Notes: generated from the sequence alone by a model not told the origin. A DNA stretch of 35,158 bases from Alistipes sp. UBA934 (GCA_002293535.1 DBDK01000007.1:115310-150467); one strand, 5' to 3'; positions 23,296 to 32,094 are shown, counted from the first letter of the stretch. Translations and numbers: made by a program.

Positions 23296-24965
23296 TTTTT
23301 GTCAGTATCCTTATTTGTCAGGATTTGGTGATACAAAGTGCTGTTTTTCAATATTTTAATGGCTTCACTAACGTCGGAGTCGCTCTCAAGTGCGTGCGCC
23401 GAAACTCCCTGCGAGCGATGATGACGGAGAATAATGGCGTCCTCGATCAGTTCCGAAAGTTCCTCGCGATAGAGTGCGACGCCTGTGGCATTATCGTCCC
23501 GTAGAGCCGCCTCCACGGTTGCCAATTGCGCAGCCAATTCAGGAGTCATATAGCGCTCATACTCAGCATTTTTACGTAACGTGGTCAATGCCTGCCGCGA
23601 TGCCGATTCGTAGTTTAAATCCTTGTCTGCCAGAAACCTGACAAACTGGTCATAATCGGCGTCGGTAAGGGTGAATTTTCCCGGCACGATCTCGCGTATT
23701 TCACGGTTCGCACGATTCCATTCGTCGGCGAAATCGTCGATATAGCCCTTGCCGTAAGCGACCACTGCGAAGCGACTATTGTATTGAGGTTCAGTACGAA
23801 TGTCGGGCATCACACCACCCCCGTCATAAACTTTCCGCCCACCGGCAGTGTGAAATTCCTGGATCAACGAGTCGGGCACAACCCCCACGCCACCTGTTTC
23901 ACTGCGGTGCGAATAATCGATCGCCTGAATACAGCGCCCGCTCGGAATATAATATTTTGCGGTGGTGATCTTGAGTGACGAGTCGAAACCAAGCGATAAA
24001 GTGCTCTGAACTAATCCTTTACCAAAAGTACGCTGACCTACCAAAACGGCCCTATCCAGATCCTGCAGTGCTCCCGCAACGATCTCCGATGCCGATGCCG
24101 AATGCCCGTTCACGAGCACTACGATTGGAATTGTTGCGTCGAGCGGTTCATTTGCAGTACGATATGTGCGATTTGTGCCGTCGCCCCGTCCGCGCATACT
24201 CACCACTTCGGTACCACGCGGAACAAAATAGGAGAGGATCTTCACCGCCTCCTGCATAATTCCCCCGCCGTTACTGCGGTAATCGAGTACTAACGATGTG
24301 GCTCCCTGTGACTTAAGTTCGGTAAGCGCTGATCGGAATTCGTCTGCCGAGCCTTCCGTAAATTCGCTGTGGTGAATGTAACCCACTCCTTCCTGCAACA
24401 TTCCATAATAGGGCACGGCGGGTAGAGCGATGGTCTGACGGGTAAGTGTAATCGTCTGTTCCTCACCGGTATAAAATTTCCTGATGCGAATTGTAACTTC
24501 GGTGCCGACTTCGCCTTTGAGCGCCGCGGAGACATCAGCCGTGGTCATCCCTTTAGCGTCTTTCCCAGCCACTTCGAGAAAAGTGTCGCCGATCTCAAGA
24601 CCGGCCCGCGCGGAAGGTGTATCGGCATAAGGTTCAGCTACTTGTACCCATTCACCGCGCTGCCTGATTATCGCTCCGATTCCACCGTATTTGCCGGTTG
24701 TCATCAACTCGAATTGATCTTGTTCGTCGGCGTGAATCAACTCCGTATAAGGGTCTAAGGACTTGACCATCCCTGCCGCAGCATCCTTGCCCAGTGTGTC
24801 GGGATCGACATCATCGACATAGTAAAGGAAGATGGCTCTCATCATCGCGACGACCATTTCTATGTTCTGTCCCAGCTTGAAATCGGCCTTGTAGGCAGCT
24901 GTAGCGCCTCCGACGACGAGAATTGCTGCCGCCGAGACGAGCCATATCTTCAGTCTATTCTTCAT
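23292..24965 (-). CDS. S41 family C-terminal processing peptidase
   Basis: A 557-residue CtpA/Prc-like serine protease with an N-terminal membrane signal (LKIWLVSAAAILVVGG). A PDZ domain lies around 85-175 (GIGAIIRQRGEWVQV, AGLEIGDTFLEV) and the S41 catalytic domain at about 190-400. The nucleophile is in NGHSASASEIVAGAL (predicted S291) and the general base is K316 in RTFGKGLVQ. A C-terminal extension of about 150 residues, helical and rich in Asp/Glu, is common in Bacteroidales. Periplasmic role in protein processing or degradation. It is coupled to the histidine kinase, so it may influence signal sensing there, but that is inference. Confidence 0.9.
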   Translation of the reverse strand: MKNRLKIWLVSAAAILVVGGATAAYKADFKLGQNIEMVVAMMRAIFLYYVDDVDPDTLGKDAAAGMVKSLDPYTELIHADEQDQFELMTTGKYGGIGAIIRQRGEWVQVAEPYADTPSARAGLEIGDTFLEVAGKDAKGMTTADVSAALKGEVGTEVTIRIRKFYTGEEQTITLTRQTIALPAVPYYGMLQEGVGYIHHSEFTEGSADEFRSALTELKSQGATSLVLDYRSNGGGIMQEAVKILSYFVPRGTEVVSMRGRGDGTNRTYRTANEPLDATIPIVVLVNGHSASASEIVAGALQDLDRAVLVGQRTFGKGLVQSTLSLGFDSSLKITTAKYYIPSGRCIQAIDYSHRSETGGVGVVPDSLIQEFHTAGGRKVYDGGGVMPDIRTEPQYNSRFAVVAYGKGYIDDFADEWNRANREIREIVPGKFTLTDADYDQFVRFLADKDLNYESASRQALTTLRKNAEYERYMTPELAAQLATVEAALRDDNATGVALYREELSELIEDAIILRHHRSQGVSAHALESDSDVSEAIKILKNSTLYHQILTNKDTDKK

Positions 24966-25410
24966 TCTGGACGTAGTTTGGGATTCGTTGCTGGGCCTCC
25001 ATCACGAAGCGACGAGGGCCTTCGATGTTGATACCGCCTTCGAGAGAAGGAGTTATGGTAACCGCATCCTCGTACAGCCACCACAGGCGCCTTAGCGCCG
25101 AGCCGTGGAAGACCATTCGATTTTCTTCTTCGGTGAAAAGCGTCATTCCTCCGGCATTTAAAGCTCTGATGATCGCTGCCTTACGAGTACCCATATCATA
25201 ATTTGAATGGCGCCGAACGAATTCCAGCTTCGGATAAAATATGCACCAAATCAGCACTGCAGCGGCGAAAAGTTGCCCTTTCAAAGTACTGAAAATTTCG
25301 ATAATCGAGCCCGAAGCAGTGTCACTTCGACGCATCAAAAAGAAAACAAGGGCCAGCAGGATGGCCAACTTAACGAGGTATTTTAACGCTCTGATTATAT
25401 ATTTTCCCAT
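24955..25410 (-). CDS. Conserved two-helix membrane protein, unknown function
   Basis: A 151-residue protein with two membrane helices (about 12-25 and 47-61) and a C-terminal cytoplasmic domain of about 90 residues. It contains a RALNAGGMTLFTEEENRMVF stretch and LRRLWWLYEDAVTI. I recall hypothetical Bacteroidales proteins with the same plan (YSLxxEEGxxxxFRA then LFEDEI), so it is probably a conserved lineage-specific family, not checked. Its end overlaps the protease start by 11 nt. It stands between rpoN and the protease. Confidence 0.75.
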   Translation of the reverse strand: MGKYIIRALKYLVKLAILLALVFFLMRRSDTASGSIIEIFSTLKGQLFAAAVLIWCIFYPKLEFVRRHSNYDMGTRKAAIIRALNAGGMTLFTEEENRMVFHGSALRRLWWLYEDAVTITPSLEGGINIEGPRRFVMEAQQRIPNYVQNEE

Positions 25411-25435
25411 AATAAATCGCTACCGGCGTTCCGGC

Positions 25436-26860
25436 TCATAATTCTTTACGTAATCTTGCCACTGGGATTCCCAGCATTTCGCGATACTTGGCCACAGTGC
25501 GCCGCGCGATTCTGTATCCTTTGGTGTTAAGTATTTCCATTAACGTTTCATCTTTGATTGGGTGGCGTTTGTCCTCGCCATCGATGCAATCTTTGAGTAT
25601 CTGCTTGATCTCGTGCGAAGAAACCTCGCCGCCATCCTCGGTGAGCATTGCCTCGGAAAACAGCTCCTTGAGAAGGATGATGCCCCAGCGGGTTTGCACA
25701 TATTTGCTGTTTACCACCCTGGAAATAGTCGATACGTCGAGATCCGTCCGCTCTGCTATGTCCTTGAGGATCATCGGCCTTAGGTCGCTCTTCTCGCCAC
25801 TCAAAAAGTATGCGCGTTGAAAGTCGAGAATCTCGGTCATCGTGCGCATCAACGTGTCGTGCCTTTGCTGAATGGCTTGGATGAACCACTTGGCCGAGTC
25901 TATCTTGCCCTTAACGAACTGGAGTGTCGCCTTCTCGGTTTCGGTGGTCGCCTTACCCCCCTGCATCGAGCGTAACATATCTATATATCTCTTACTCACA
26001 CGTACTTCCGGCACATTCCACGAGTTCAGCTTGAGTGTGAATTCGCCGTTTTGCACGTCGATTAAAAAGTCCGGCGTAACGTAAGGGATCGTCTCCGAAC
26101 CACCCCCGTCATAGAGATTTCCGGGTCGCGGCGACAGGTGCATAATCTCCTCTATCACGTTGCGAAACTGATTCTCGTCGATTCCCAACCGGCCCATCAA
26201 TTTTTCGAAATGCTTCTTGGTGAACTCCTCGAAATAGTGGGTAAGGATCTTCATTGCCATCTGACGTTCTCTCGACTCGCCCGAAAGACTTTCGAGCTGC
26301 AACACAAGACACTCCTGCAAGTCACGCGCACCGATGCCTGCCGGTTCCAGTTCGTGGATTATGTAGAGAACTTGTTCGAGTTCATTTTGGTCGGTCTCGA
26401 TGGCCAGCATAAATGATATGTCGTCGGCCACGGCTTCCAGATCACGGCGCAGATATCCGTCGTCGTCGATGCTTCCCACCAAGAACCGTGCAAGTGTCAT
26501 CTCCCGCTCGTCGAGATTCTTATATCCCAGCTGTTCAAGCAGATACTCGTGCAACGACCGACCGCCGGAGATGGTCGGGGTGAGCTGTTTGTCGTCCTTG
26601 GAGTAGTTGTTCGCCTTGGTTTTGTAGCTCGGCGTGTCGTCCTCACGGATGTATTCATCGACCGAAATCTCCTTTGGCCCGTCGTCGTTTTCGTCTTCGG
26701 AACGCTCCTGTTCTTCCAGTACGGGGTTTTCTTCGATCTCGGCTTTGATGCGCTGTTCCAGCTGCAAAGTCGGAAGTTCCAGCAGCTTGATCATCTGGAT
26801 CTGCTGCGGCGAGAGCGTTTGCTGCTGCCTTAGAACTTGACTTTGAGAGAGTTCAGCCAT
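25436..26860 (-). CDS. rpoN: RNA polymerase sigma-54 factor
   Basis: A 474-residue sigma-54. Region I is the Gln/Leu-rich N-terminus (SQSQVLRQQQTLSPQQIQMIKLL), followed by an acidic region II (EERSEDENDDG), the core-binding domain, and the RpoN box ARRTVAKYRE near the C-terminus. It requires AAA+ enhancer-binding proteins, none of which are in this window. It sits 7 nt behind asnS, so it is likely driven from the asnS promoter. Confidence 0.95.
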   Translation of the reverse strand: MAELSQSQVLRQQQTLSPQQIQMIKLLELPTLQLEQRIKAEIEENPVLEEQERSEDENDDGPKEISVDEYIREDDTPSYKTKANNYSKDDKQLTPTISGGRSLHEYLLEQLGYKNLDEREMTLARFLVGSIDDDGYLRRDLEAVADDISFMLAIETDQNELEQVLYIIHELEPAGIGARDLQECLVLQLESLSGESRERQMAMKILTHYFEEFTKKHFEKLMGRLGIDENQFRNVIEEIMHLSPRPGNLYDGGGSETIPYVTPDFLIDVQNGEFTLKLNSWNVPEVRVSKRYIDMLRSMQGGKATTETEKATLQFVKGKIDSAKWFIQAIQQRHDTLMRTMTEILDFQRAYFLSGEKSDLRPMILKDIAERTDLDVSTISRVVNSKYVQTRWGIILLKELFSEAMLTEDGGEVSSHEIKQILKDCIDGEDKRHPIKDETLMEILNTKGYRIARRTVAKYREMLGIPVARLRKEL

Positions 26861-26867
26861 CGTCTTT

Positions 26868-28274
26868 TTAGAACTCCGCGTTTTTTGGTGTTCGCGGGAA
26901 GGGGATCACGTCGCGAATATTGGCCATACCGGTCACGAACAGTATAAGTCGCTCGAAACCAAGTCCGAAGCCGGCGTGCGGAGCGCTGCCCCAGCGGCGC
27001 GTGTCCATATACCACCAAAGCTCCTGTTCGGACATCCCCTCTGCGTGGATCTTGGCCTTGAGTTTTTCATAACTCTCCTCGCGAACCGAGCCGCCGATGA
27101 TCTCGCCGATTCGCGGGAATAGCACATCCATCGCCTGAACAGTCTTACCGTCAGTGTTCTGCTTCATATAGAAAGCTTTGATTCCGGCGGGGTAGTTAAT
27201 CAGAATCACTGGCTTTTTGAAATGCTTTTCCACCAAATATCGCTCGTGCTCGCTCTGCAGGTCGAGGCCCCAATCAACCGGGAACTCGAATTTATGGCCC
27301 TTTTGGACAGCGGTTTTGAGAATTTCGATACCTTCGGTATAATCCAGACGCACAAAATCGTTCTCTACGACACTCCTCAGGCGCGCCGTGAGTTCCTCGT
27401 CGTACATCTTTTCGAGGAACGCAAGGTCGTCCGCACAATTATCCAAAGCGTATAGTATCAGGTATTTAAGGAAATCTTCGGCGAGGTTCATATCTTCTTG
27501 CAAGCCGTAGAAAGCAACTTCCGGCTCGATCATCCAAAACTCGGCAAGGTGACGGGGCGTGTTGCTGTTTTCGGCGCGGAAAGTGGGGCCGAAAGTGTAG
27601 ATCTGCCCAAGAGCCAGCGCTCCTAATTCGCCCTCTAATTGGCCCGAAACCGTTAGCGAGGTATGCTTTCCGAAAAAGTCTTCCTCATAGTTTATTTTGC
27701 CGTCCTCCGTGCGCGGTGGGTTGGCCATATCCAGCGTTGTCACCTGAAACATCGCTCCCGCTCCCTCGGCATCACTTGCCGTGATCAGTGGCGTATGAAG
27801 ATAGTAGAACCCATTGTCATTAAAGTACTTATGGATCGCAAAAGCCATTGCGTGACGGATGCGGAAAACGGCCCCGAAAGTGTTAGTGCGGGGACGCAGA
27901 TAGGCTATTTCGCGCAAAAATTCGAGTGAGTGCCCTTTTTTTTGCAGCGGATAGTCGGTCGGGTCGGCCTCGCCGTAGATCTCTATATCTTTCGCCTGAA
28001 TCTCAACCGGTTGTCCCGAACCGAGACTCTCGACCAGCGTACCCGTTGCGCGAATGCAAGCCCCCGTGGTAACCTTGGCAAGCAGTTCTTCCGGAAAGGC
28101 CGCTGGATCAGCGACGATTTGAATATTGTGAATAGTCGAGCCGTCATTCAACGCAATGAATGCAACGTTTTTAGCACCTCGCTTGGAACGTACCCAGCCC
28201 TTGACGGTTATTTCTTTGCCTTGCGCGCTGCTCTTCAGCGCCTCGGCTATCAAAGTTCGTGTAGGTGTTATCAT
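26868..28274 (-). CDS. asnS: Asparaginyl-tRNA synthetase
   Basis: A 468-residue class IIb synthetase. The OB-fold anticodon-binding domain is at the N-terminus (KGWVRSKRGAKNVAFIALND), then the catalytic domain with motif 2 (FRAENSNTPRHLAEFWMIEPE split by substrate contacts) and motif 3 (GLGFERLILFVTG). The length and the HTPLI/EGAGAMF stretches fit AsnRS and not AspRS. It is the first gene of the nine-gene minus-strand run. Its ATG follows a TATCTTTG box by only 4 nt, so the mRNA is predicted to be leaderless. Confidence 0.95.
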   Translation of the reverse strand: MITPTRTLIAEALKSSAQGKEITVKGWVRSKRGAKNVAFIALNDGSTIHNIQIVADPAAFPEELLAKVTTGACIRATGTLVESLGSGQPVEIQAKDIEIYGEADPTDYPLQKKGHSLEFLREIAYLRPRTNTFGAVFRIRHAMAFAIHKYFNDNGFYYLHTPLITASDAEGAGAMFQVTTLDMANPPRTEDGKINYEEDFFGKHTSLTVSGQLEGELGALALGQIYTFGPTFRAENSNTPRHLAEFWMIEPEVAFYGLQEDMNLAEDFLKYLILYALDNCADDLAFLEKMYDEELTARLRSVVENDFVRLDYTEGIEILKTAVQKGHKFEFPVDWGLDLQSEHERYLVEKHFKKPVILINYPAGIKAFYMKQNTDGKTVQAMDVLFPRIGEIIGGSVREESYEKLKAKIHAEGMSEQELWWYMDTRRWGSAPHAGFGLGFERLILFVTGMANIRDVIPFPRTPKNAEF

Positions 28275-28275
28275 T

Positions 28276-28305
28276 TTGCAAAGATAGCGATTTTTTATAG
28301 ATTTG
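28276..28305 (+). promoter_or_regulatory. Promoter of the GH2-like pseudoenzyme gene
   Basis: TTG (28276-28278), a 19-nt spacer and TAGATTTG (28298-28305) match the Bacteroidetes consensus. The -7 box ends 4 nt before the ATG at 28310, predicting a leaderless mRNA. The TTG touches the asnS -7 box on the other strand, so the two promoters should compete. Confidence 0.7.
28279..28286 (-). promoter_or_regulatory. -7 promoter element of asnS
   Basis: The minus strand reads TATCTTTG, ending 4 nt before the asnS ATG at 28274. No TTG is found 19-21 nt upstream. It lies inside a 35-bp gap that also holds a plus-strand promoter. Confidence 0.6.
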
Positions 28306-28309
28306 CGCT

Positions 28310-29377
28310 ATGAGAGGATTTGTATTGATTTTAGTGGCCCTGTGGGCTGTTTCGGTCGGCGCACAACAGACGCCATACAGAGGAGAATTCATAAGCTATG
28401 ATATTCGTGGTGAGGCGGATGCAGGTACTATGGCAGGCTCGAAATATTATCGGGAACTGAAGTTCGAGCAAGGGTCGGCCCTGGTAGAGATTCCGGCGCT
28501 GTGGTTGGATCGCGATATTTATGTGCGCGATCCGAATTACAGTGGAAGGTTTTCTTTGGCGGTGAACGGCGAAAAGGCAGATTTCGAAGCGTCGGTGACA
28601 CATCTTCTCAAGGAGGGTGATAACCTTATAACATTGGAGGGCGATGGAGTGTCGAAAGGATTTTTCGTGTGGTCGCAGCCGCGAATTCATATTCACGACT
28701 GGGTTGTGAGCGGCCACTACGATGAGTATGTGCGCGATAACGTTGTCGATCTGGAGGTTGTGGTGGTGAACGGATTCAATATGCCCGAAAAGGTGACGCT
28801 CGGTTACGACATTTACGACCCGACGGGAGCACTGAAGGACTATTTTGCGGTGGAGGCGGAGATTCCGGGGCGGGGTGCCGATACCATTCGTTTTTACAAC
28901 AAGGTGATGGGCACGCAGAGGTTCCAATATACGTCGAAAAATCCGGCTCTCTACCGCGGTGTGATGACTCTGCGGCATAACGGTCGGGTCGAGGAATACG
29001 TCCCGTTTCGTATGGGATTCGGGGTGGCGGCTTTATGGGGTCCCGAAGCTCTCCCGAAGGCTGTATACATCACTGAATCTCAACCTAAAAGTGTCTATGA
29101 CAAGTATGAGCGCGAAGGAACGCTTATCGTGGATCAGGCCGCTATCGAAGGACTGCCGCCTAATGACCCCGCTATGGTTTCTGAAGTTGTAGATCGTCAG
29201 GCCGTAATGTTTTACCGCAATCGCAATCGAGCCAACGTAGTCGGATGGTCACTGGGAACTCCTATCGGTAACGGATACAATATGTACAAAGCCTATCAGT
29301 GGATGAAACGCGCCGACTCTCTGCGACCGGTAATTTATCGCGGCGCCGATGGCCAGTGGAACACGGATGACAGATGA
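28310..29377 (+). CDS. Secreted GH2 beta-galactosidase-like pseudoenzyme
   Basis: A 355-residue protein with a signal peptide (LILVALWAVSVGAQQ). Beyond that it follows the domain order of family 2 beta-galactosidases in shortened form: a sugar-binding jelly-roll piece (FSLAVNGEKADF, LLKEGDNLITLEGDG), the Ig-like domain (PRIHIHDWVV, NPALYRGVMTLRHNG), and a fragment of the catalytic barrel (YDKYEREGTLIVDQAAIEG, VVGWSLGTPIGNGYNMY, RPVIYRGADGQWNTDD). In active enzymes the acid/base Glu is in SLGNE; here residues 317-318 are T-P, and the chain ends before the nucleophile region. So hydrolysis is not expected. Full-length GH2 enzymes are about 1000 residues. No frameshift or stop is visible, and the next gene is coupled, so it is a maintained reading frame, not a decayed one. 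Confidence 0.78.
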   Translation: MRGFVLILVALWAVSVGAQQTPYRGEFISYDIRGEADAGTMAGSKYYRELKFEQGSALVEIPALWLDRDIYVRDPNYSGRFSLAVNGEKADFEASVTHLLKEGDNLITLEGDGVSKGFFVWSQPRIHIHDWVVSGHYDEYVRDNVVDLEVVVVNGFNMPEKVTLGYDIYDPTGALKDYFAVEAEIPGRGADTIRFYNKVMGTQRFQYTSKNPALYRGVMTLRHNGRVEEYVPFRMGFGVAALWGPEALPKAVYITESQPKSVYDKYEREGTLIVDQAAIEGLPPNDPAMVSEVVDRQAVMFYRNRNRANVVGWSLGTPIGNGYNMYKAYQWMKRADSLRPVIYRGADGQWNTDDR

Positions 29378-29799
29378 ATGTCGATCTGATCGTTGTCGGT
29401 AAGACCGACTCTGAACACATTGCAGCGTTGGTCGAAATGTATGCCAAGCGCATAGCCCATTACGCGCGCTTCGGGATTGTCGTTGTGCCTGACGATGCAC
29501 GTCTGATCAAACAATTCGCTCCCGGCGACTGGGTTGTGCTTTTGGATGACAAAGGCCAGAACTTTACCTCACTGGAGTTCGCCTCTTGGTTGGAGCGCAG
29601 ACTTGCTCAGGGTGGCCGTAGGATCTGCTTTGTGATCGGCGGCGCTTATGGTTTTTCGGCATCCGTTCGTGCCCGTGGCGACGAGTTTTTGTCGCTTTCT
29701 CCTATGATTTTTTCCCACCAGATCATTCGCGCAATCTTTGCCGAACAGCTCTACCGCGCTTTCTCCATATTAAATAACGGCCCCTATCATCACGAATAG
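29374..29799 (+). CDS. rlmH: 23S rRNA pseudouridine-1915 N3-methyltransferase
   Basis: A 141-residue SPOUT-family methyltransferase. Visible are the start NVDLIVVGKTDSEHI, LLDDKGQNFTSLEFA, the SAM-binding knot FVIGGAYGFSASVRARGD and the conserved end EQLYRAFSILNNGPYHHE. It modifies helix 69 of 23S rRNA on assembled ribosomes. The ATG overlaps the stop of the GH2-like gene (ATGA at 29374-29377), so the pair is translationally coupled. About 10-15 residues shorter than many RlmH proteins, but complete at both ends. Confidence 0.93.
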   Translation: MNVDLIVVGKTDSEHIAALVEMYAKRIAHYARFGIVVVPDDARLIKQFAPGDWVVLLDDKGQNFTSLEFASWLERRLAQGGRRICFVIGGAYGFSASVRARGDEFLSLSPMIFSHQIIRAIFAEQLYRAFSILNNGPYHHE

Positions 29800-29809
29800 A
29801 AATTTTTAC

Positions 29810-29817
29810 TATCTTTA
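29810..29817 (+). promoter_or_regulatory. -7-like element before the EF-G2 gene
   Basis: TATCTTTA differs from the consensus only in the last base and lies 29 nt before the ATG at 29847. It has the same octamer as the pilus promoter. No -33 TTG is seen. Confidence 0.4.
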
Positions 29818-29846
29818 CGCTCCTAAGACCTAAAACACTACCTGAT

Positions 29847-32003
29847 ATGAAAACCTACGAAACAAAAGACATCCGTGACATTGTGCTTATCGGGGCTCCG
29901 GGCTCCGGCAAAACCACCCTGGCCGAGGCGATGGCCTTCGAGGGCAAAGTTATAGATCGTCGCGGAACGGTAGAGGGCGAAAACACCCTCTCGGACAACA
30001 CCGACCTCGAACACGAATACAAGCGGTCGATTTACTCCACGATTCTTTACACTGAGTTTATGAACCGCAAACTCAACATCATAGACGTGCCGGGCTCGGA
30101 CGACTTCTGCGGTGGTCTGTTCTCCGGCTTCAAGGTTGCCGATGTCGGTGTTATGCTGTTCAACGCTCAAAATGGCTTTGAGGCCGGCAGCGAAATCCAG
30201 CAACGCTATTCCGATATTCTCGGTAAGCCGCTCATCGGCGTCGTGAACCAGCTCGATCACGAGAAGGCCTCTTGGGAGACCACCATCGAGAGTATCCGTG
30301 CTGCGGCGCACATCAAACCCGTGTTGGTGCAATTTCCGGTGAATCCGGGGACGGGGTTCAATGCGTTCATCGACGTTCTGATGATGAAGATGTACCACTT
30401 TAAGGACGATAACGGTACTCGCGAGGAGATGGAAATCCCCGCCGAATACGCCGAACAGGCCGCTGCGCTGAATCAGGAGTTGGTCGAGGCTGCTGCCGAG
30501 CACGACGAAGCGCTGATGGAACTTTATTTCGAGAAGGGCACCCTCACTCAGGACGACATTCGTGCGGGTCTTCGTCTTGGGATCGCCCATCGGGCGGTGA
30601 TGCCGATTTTCTGTGCTTCGGCGCGCAAGAATATCGGTACGAAACGCCTTATGGAGTTCATCATCAACGTTGCCCCAAATCCCACGATAGCGATGCCTCT
30701 TAAAGATGTTAAGGGAGCGGACGTTATTGCAGACTCGGCGGCTCCGGCAGCTATTTTCGTATTCAAGAGTCAGATCGAGAGCCACTTGGGCGAGATCAGT
30801 TATTTTCGCGTTGTTCGTGGTAAACTCACAGAGGGCGCTGAGTTGGTGAACACGCGCACGGGTAACAAGGAAAAAATCTCGCAGATTATGGCTGTTGCGG
30901 GAAAGAATCGCGTGAAGGTTACCGAAATGTTTGCCGGCGACATCGGCTGCACTGTGAAGCTCAAGGGCACAAAAACTAACGACACGCTGGCGGCTCCCGG
31001 AGCTCCCGTCGAAATCGAACCGATGCTCTTCCCCGAACCGCGTTACCGGGCAGCTGTTCGCGCCACGAAAACCGGCGAGGACGAAAAACTGGGTGAACTG
31101 CTCAACAAGGCGAAATACGAAGACCCGACGATCCTCGTGGCTTACTCCAAGGAGCTCAAACAGAATATTATCCAGGGTCAGGGCGAGCACCATCTCAACA
31201 TTCTCAAGCGCCGCTTAGCCGACGAAAATAAGATGGATATCGAGTACTTCGCGCCCAAGATCCCCTATCGCGAAACTATAACTAAAGTTGCTCAGGCCGA
31301 CTATCGCCACAAAAAACAGTCGGGTGGAGCAGGCCAGTTCGGTGAGGTGCACATCGTGATCGAACCATATTACGAAGGTATCGACGAGCCCACCAAATAC
31401 AAGATCGGTGGCAAGGAGATCGCGGTGAGTATGAAGGGCAAAGAGGAACACGATATGGAGTGGGGTGGTAAGTTGCAGTTCTACAACTCCATTGTCGGCG
31501 GTGCGATCGATGCGCGCTTCCTTCCTGCTATATTAAAAGGTATAATGGAGAAGATGGAGGAGGGCCCTCTGACGGGTTCGTATGCTCGCGACATTCGCGT
31601 CGTTGTTTACGATGGTAAGATGCACCCTGTGGACAGCAATGAAATCTCTTTCAAACTGGCTGGCCGTAATGCGTTTAAGGAGGCTTTCAAGAATGCCGGG
31701 CCCAAGATTATGGAGCCGATCTATACTGTCGAGGTATTGGTTCCGAGCGATAAGATGGGCGATGTGATGAGCGACCTCCAGAACCGTCGCGCTATGATCC
31801 AGGGTATGTCTTCGGACAAGGGCTTCGACCGCCTCACTGCGAGCGTTCCTTTGGCCGAATTGTATCGCTATTCGACTACTCTGTCATCGCTCACAAGCGG
31901 GCGTGCTTCTTACACTATGAGGTTCGCGGGTTATGAACAGGTTCCCGCCGATGTTCAGGACAAGCTGCTGAAGGCCTACAACGACGAGGATAAGGACGAA
32001 TAG
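29847..32003 (+). CDS. EF-G-like translation factor with altered GTPase motifs (EF-G2 type)
   Basis: A 718-residue homologue of EF-G with all five domains (domain IV SGGAGQFGEVHIVIEPY; domain V near the C-terminus). The G domain is unusual. G1 is GAPGSGKTT (16-24). Switch I has EYKRSIYST where EF-G has RGITI. G3 is DVPGSDDF (80-87), so S84 replaces the His that activates water in DTPGH. G4 is NQLD (134-137) in place of NKMD. These are consistent with reported Bacteroides EF-G2 (BT2167), described as an EF-G paralogue lacking GTPase activity and needed for gut colonisation; the literature link is from memory. Likely a stress or starvation translation factor. Terminator 45 nt after the stop. 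Confidence 0.88.
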   Translation: MKTYETKDIRDIVLIGAPGSGKTTLAEAMAFEGKVIDRRGTVEGENTLSDNTDLEHEYKRSIYSTILYTEFMNRKLNIIDVPGSDDFCGGLFSGFKVADVGVMLFNAQNGFEAGSEIQQRYSDILGKPLIGVVNQLDHEKASWETTIESIRAAAHIKPVLVQFPVNPGTGFNAFIDVLMMKMYHFKDDNGTREEMEIPAEYAEQAAALNQELVEAAAEHDEALMELYFEKGTLTQDDIRAGLRLGIAHRAVMPIFCASARKNIGTKRLMEFIINVAPNPTIAMPLKDVKGADVIADSAAPAAIFVFKSQIESHLGEISYFRVVRGKLTEGAELVNTRTGNKEKISQIMAVAGKNRVKVTEMFAGDIGCTVKLKGTKTNDTLAAPGAPVEIEPMLFPEPRYRAAVRATKTGEDEKLGELLNKAKYEDPTILVAYSKELKQNIIQGQGEHHLNILKRRLADENKMDIEYFAPKIPYRETITKVAQADYRHKKQSGGAGQFGEVHIVIEPYYEGIDEPTKYKIGGKEIAVSMKGKEEHDMEWGGKLQFYNSIVGGAIDARFLPAILKGIMEKMEEGPLTGSYARDIRVVVYDGKMHPVDSNEISFKLAGRNAFKEAFKNAGPKIMEPIYTVEVLVPSDKMGDVMSDLQNRRAMIQGMSSDKGFDRLTASVPLAELYRYSTTLSSLTSGRASYTMRFAGYEQVPADVQDKLLKAYNDEDKDE

Positions 32004-32047
32004 TGCTAAGAATTTGTCACCCTGCCGAATTCGACTAACCAAGGTAA

Positions 32048-32082
32048 AAAGAAACCCCGCTCACCGGCGGGGTTTCTTTATT
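32048..32082. terminator. Bidirectional terminator between EF-G2 and DUF975 genes
   Basis: AAAGAAACCCCGC (32048-32060) and GCGGGGTTTCTTT (32067-32079) form a perfect 13-bp stem with a 6-nt loop. T-rich tracts occur on both strands (TTTCTTTATTT forward, TTTCTTTTT reverse), so it can end both convergent transcripts. Confidence 0.9.
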
Positions 32083-32094
32083 TAAGAGAAATAA

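Noticed and set aside
29838..31193. A 451-codon open frame on the minus strand
   Set aside because: It lies fully antisense to the EF-G2 gene, whose domains are clear, and shows no family motif. GC-rich codon bias leaves long shadow frames in this genome.
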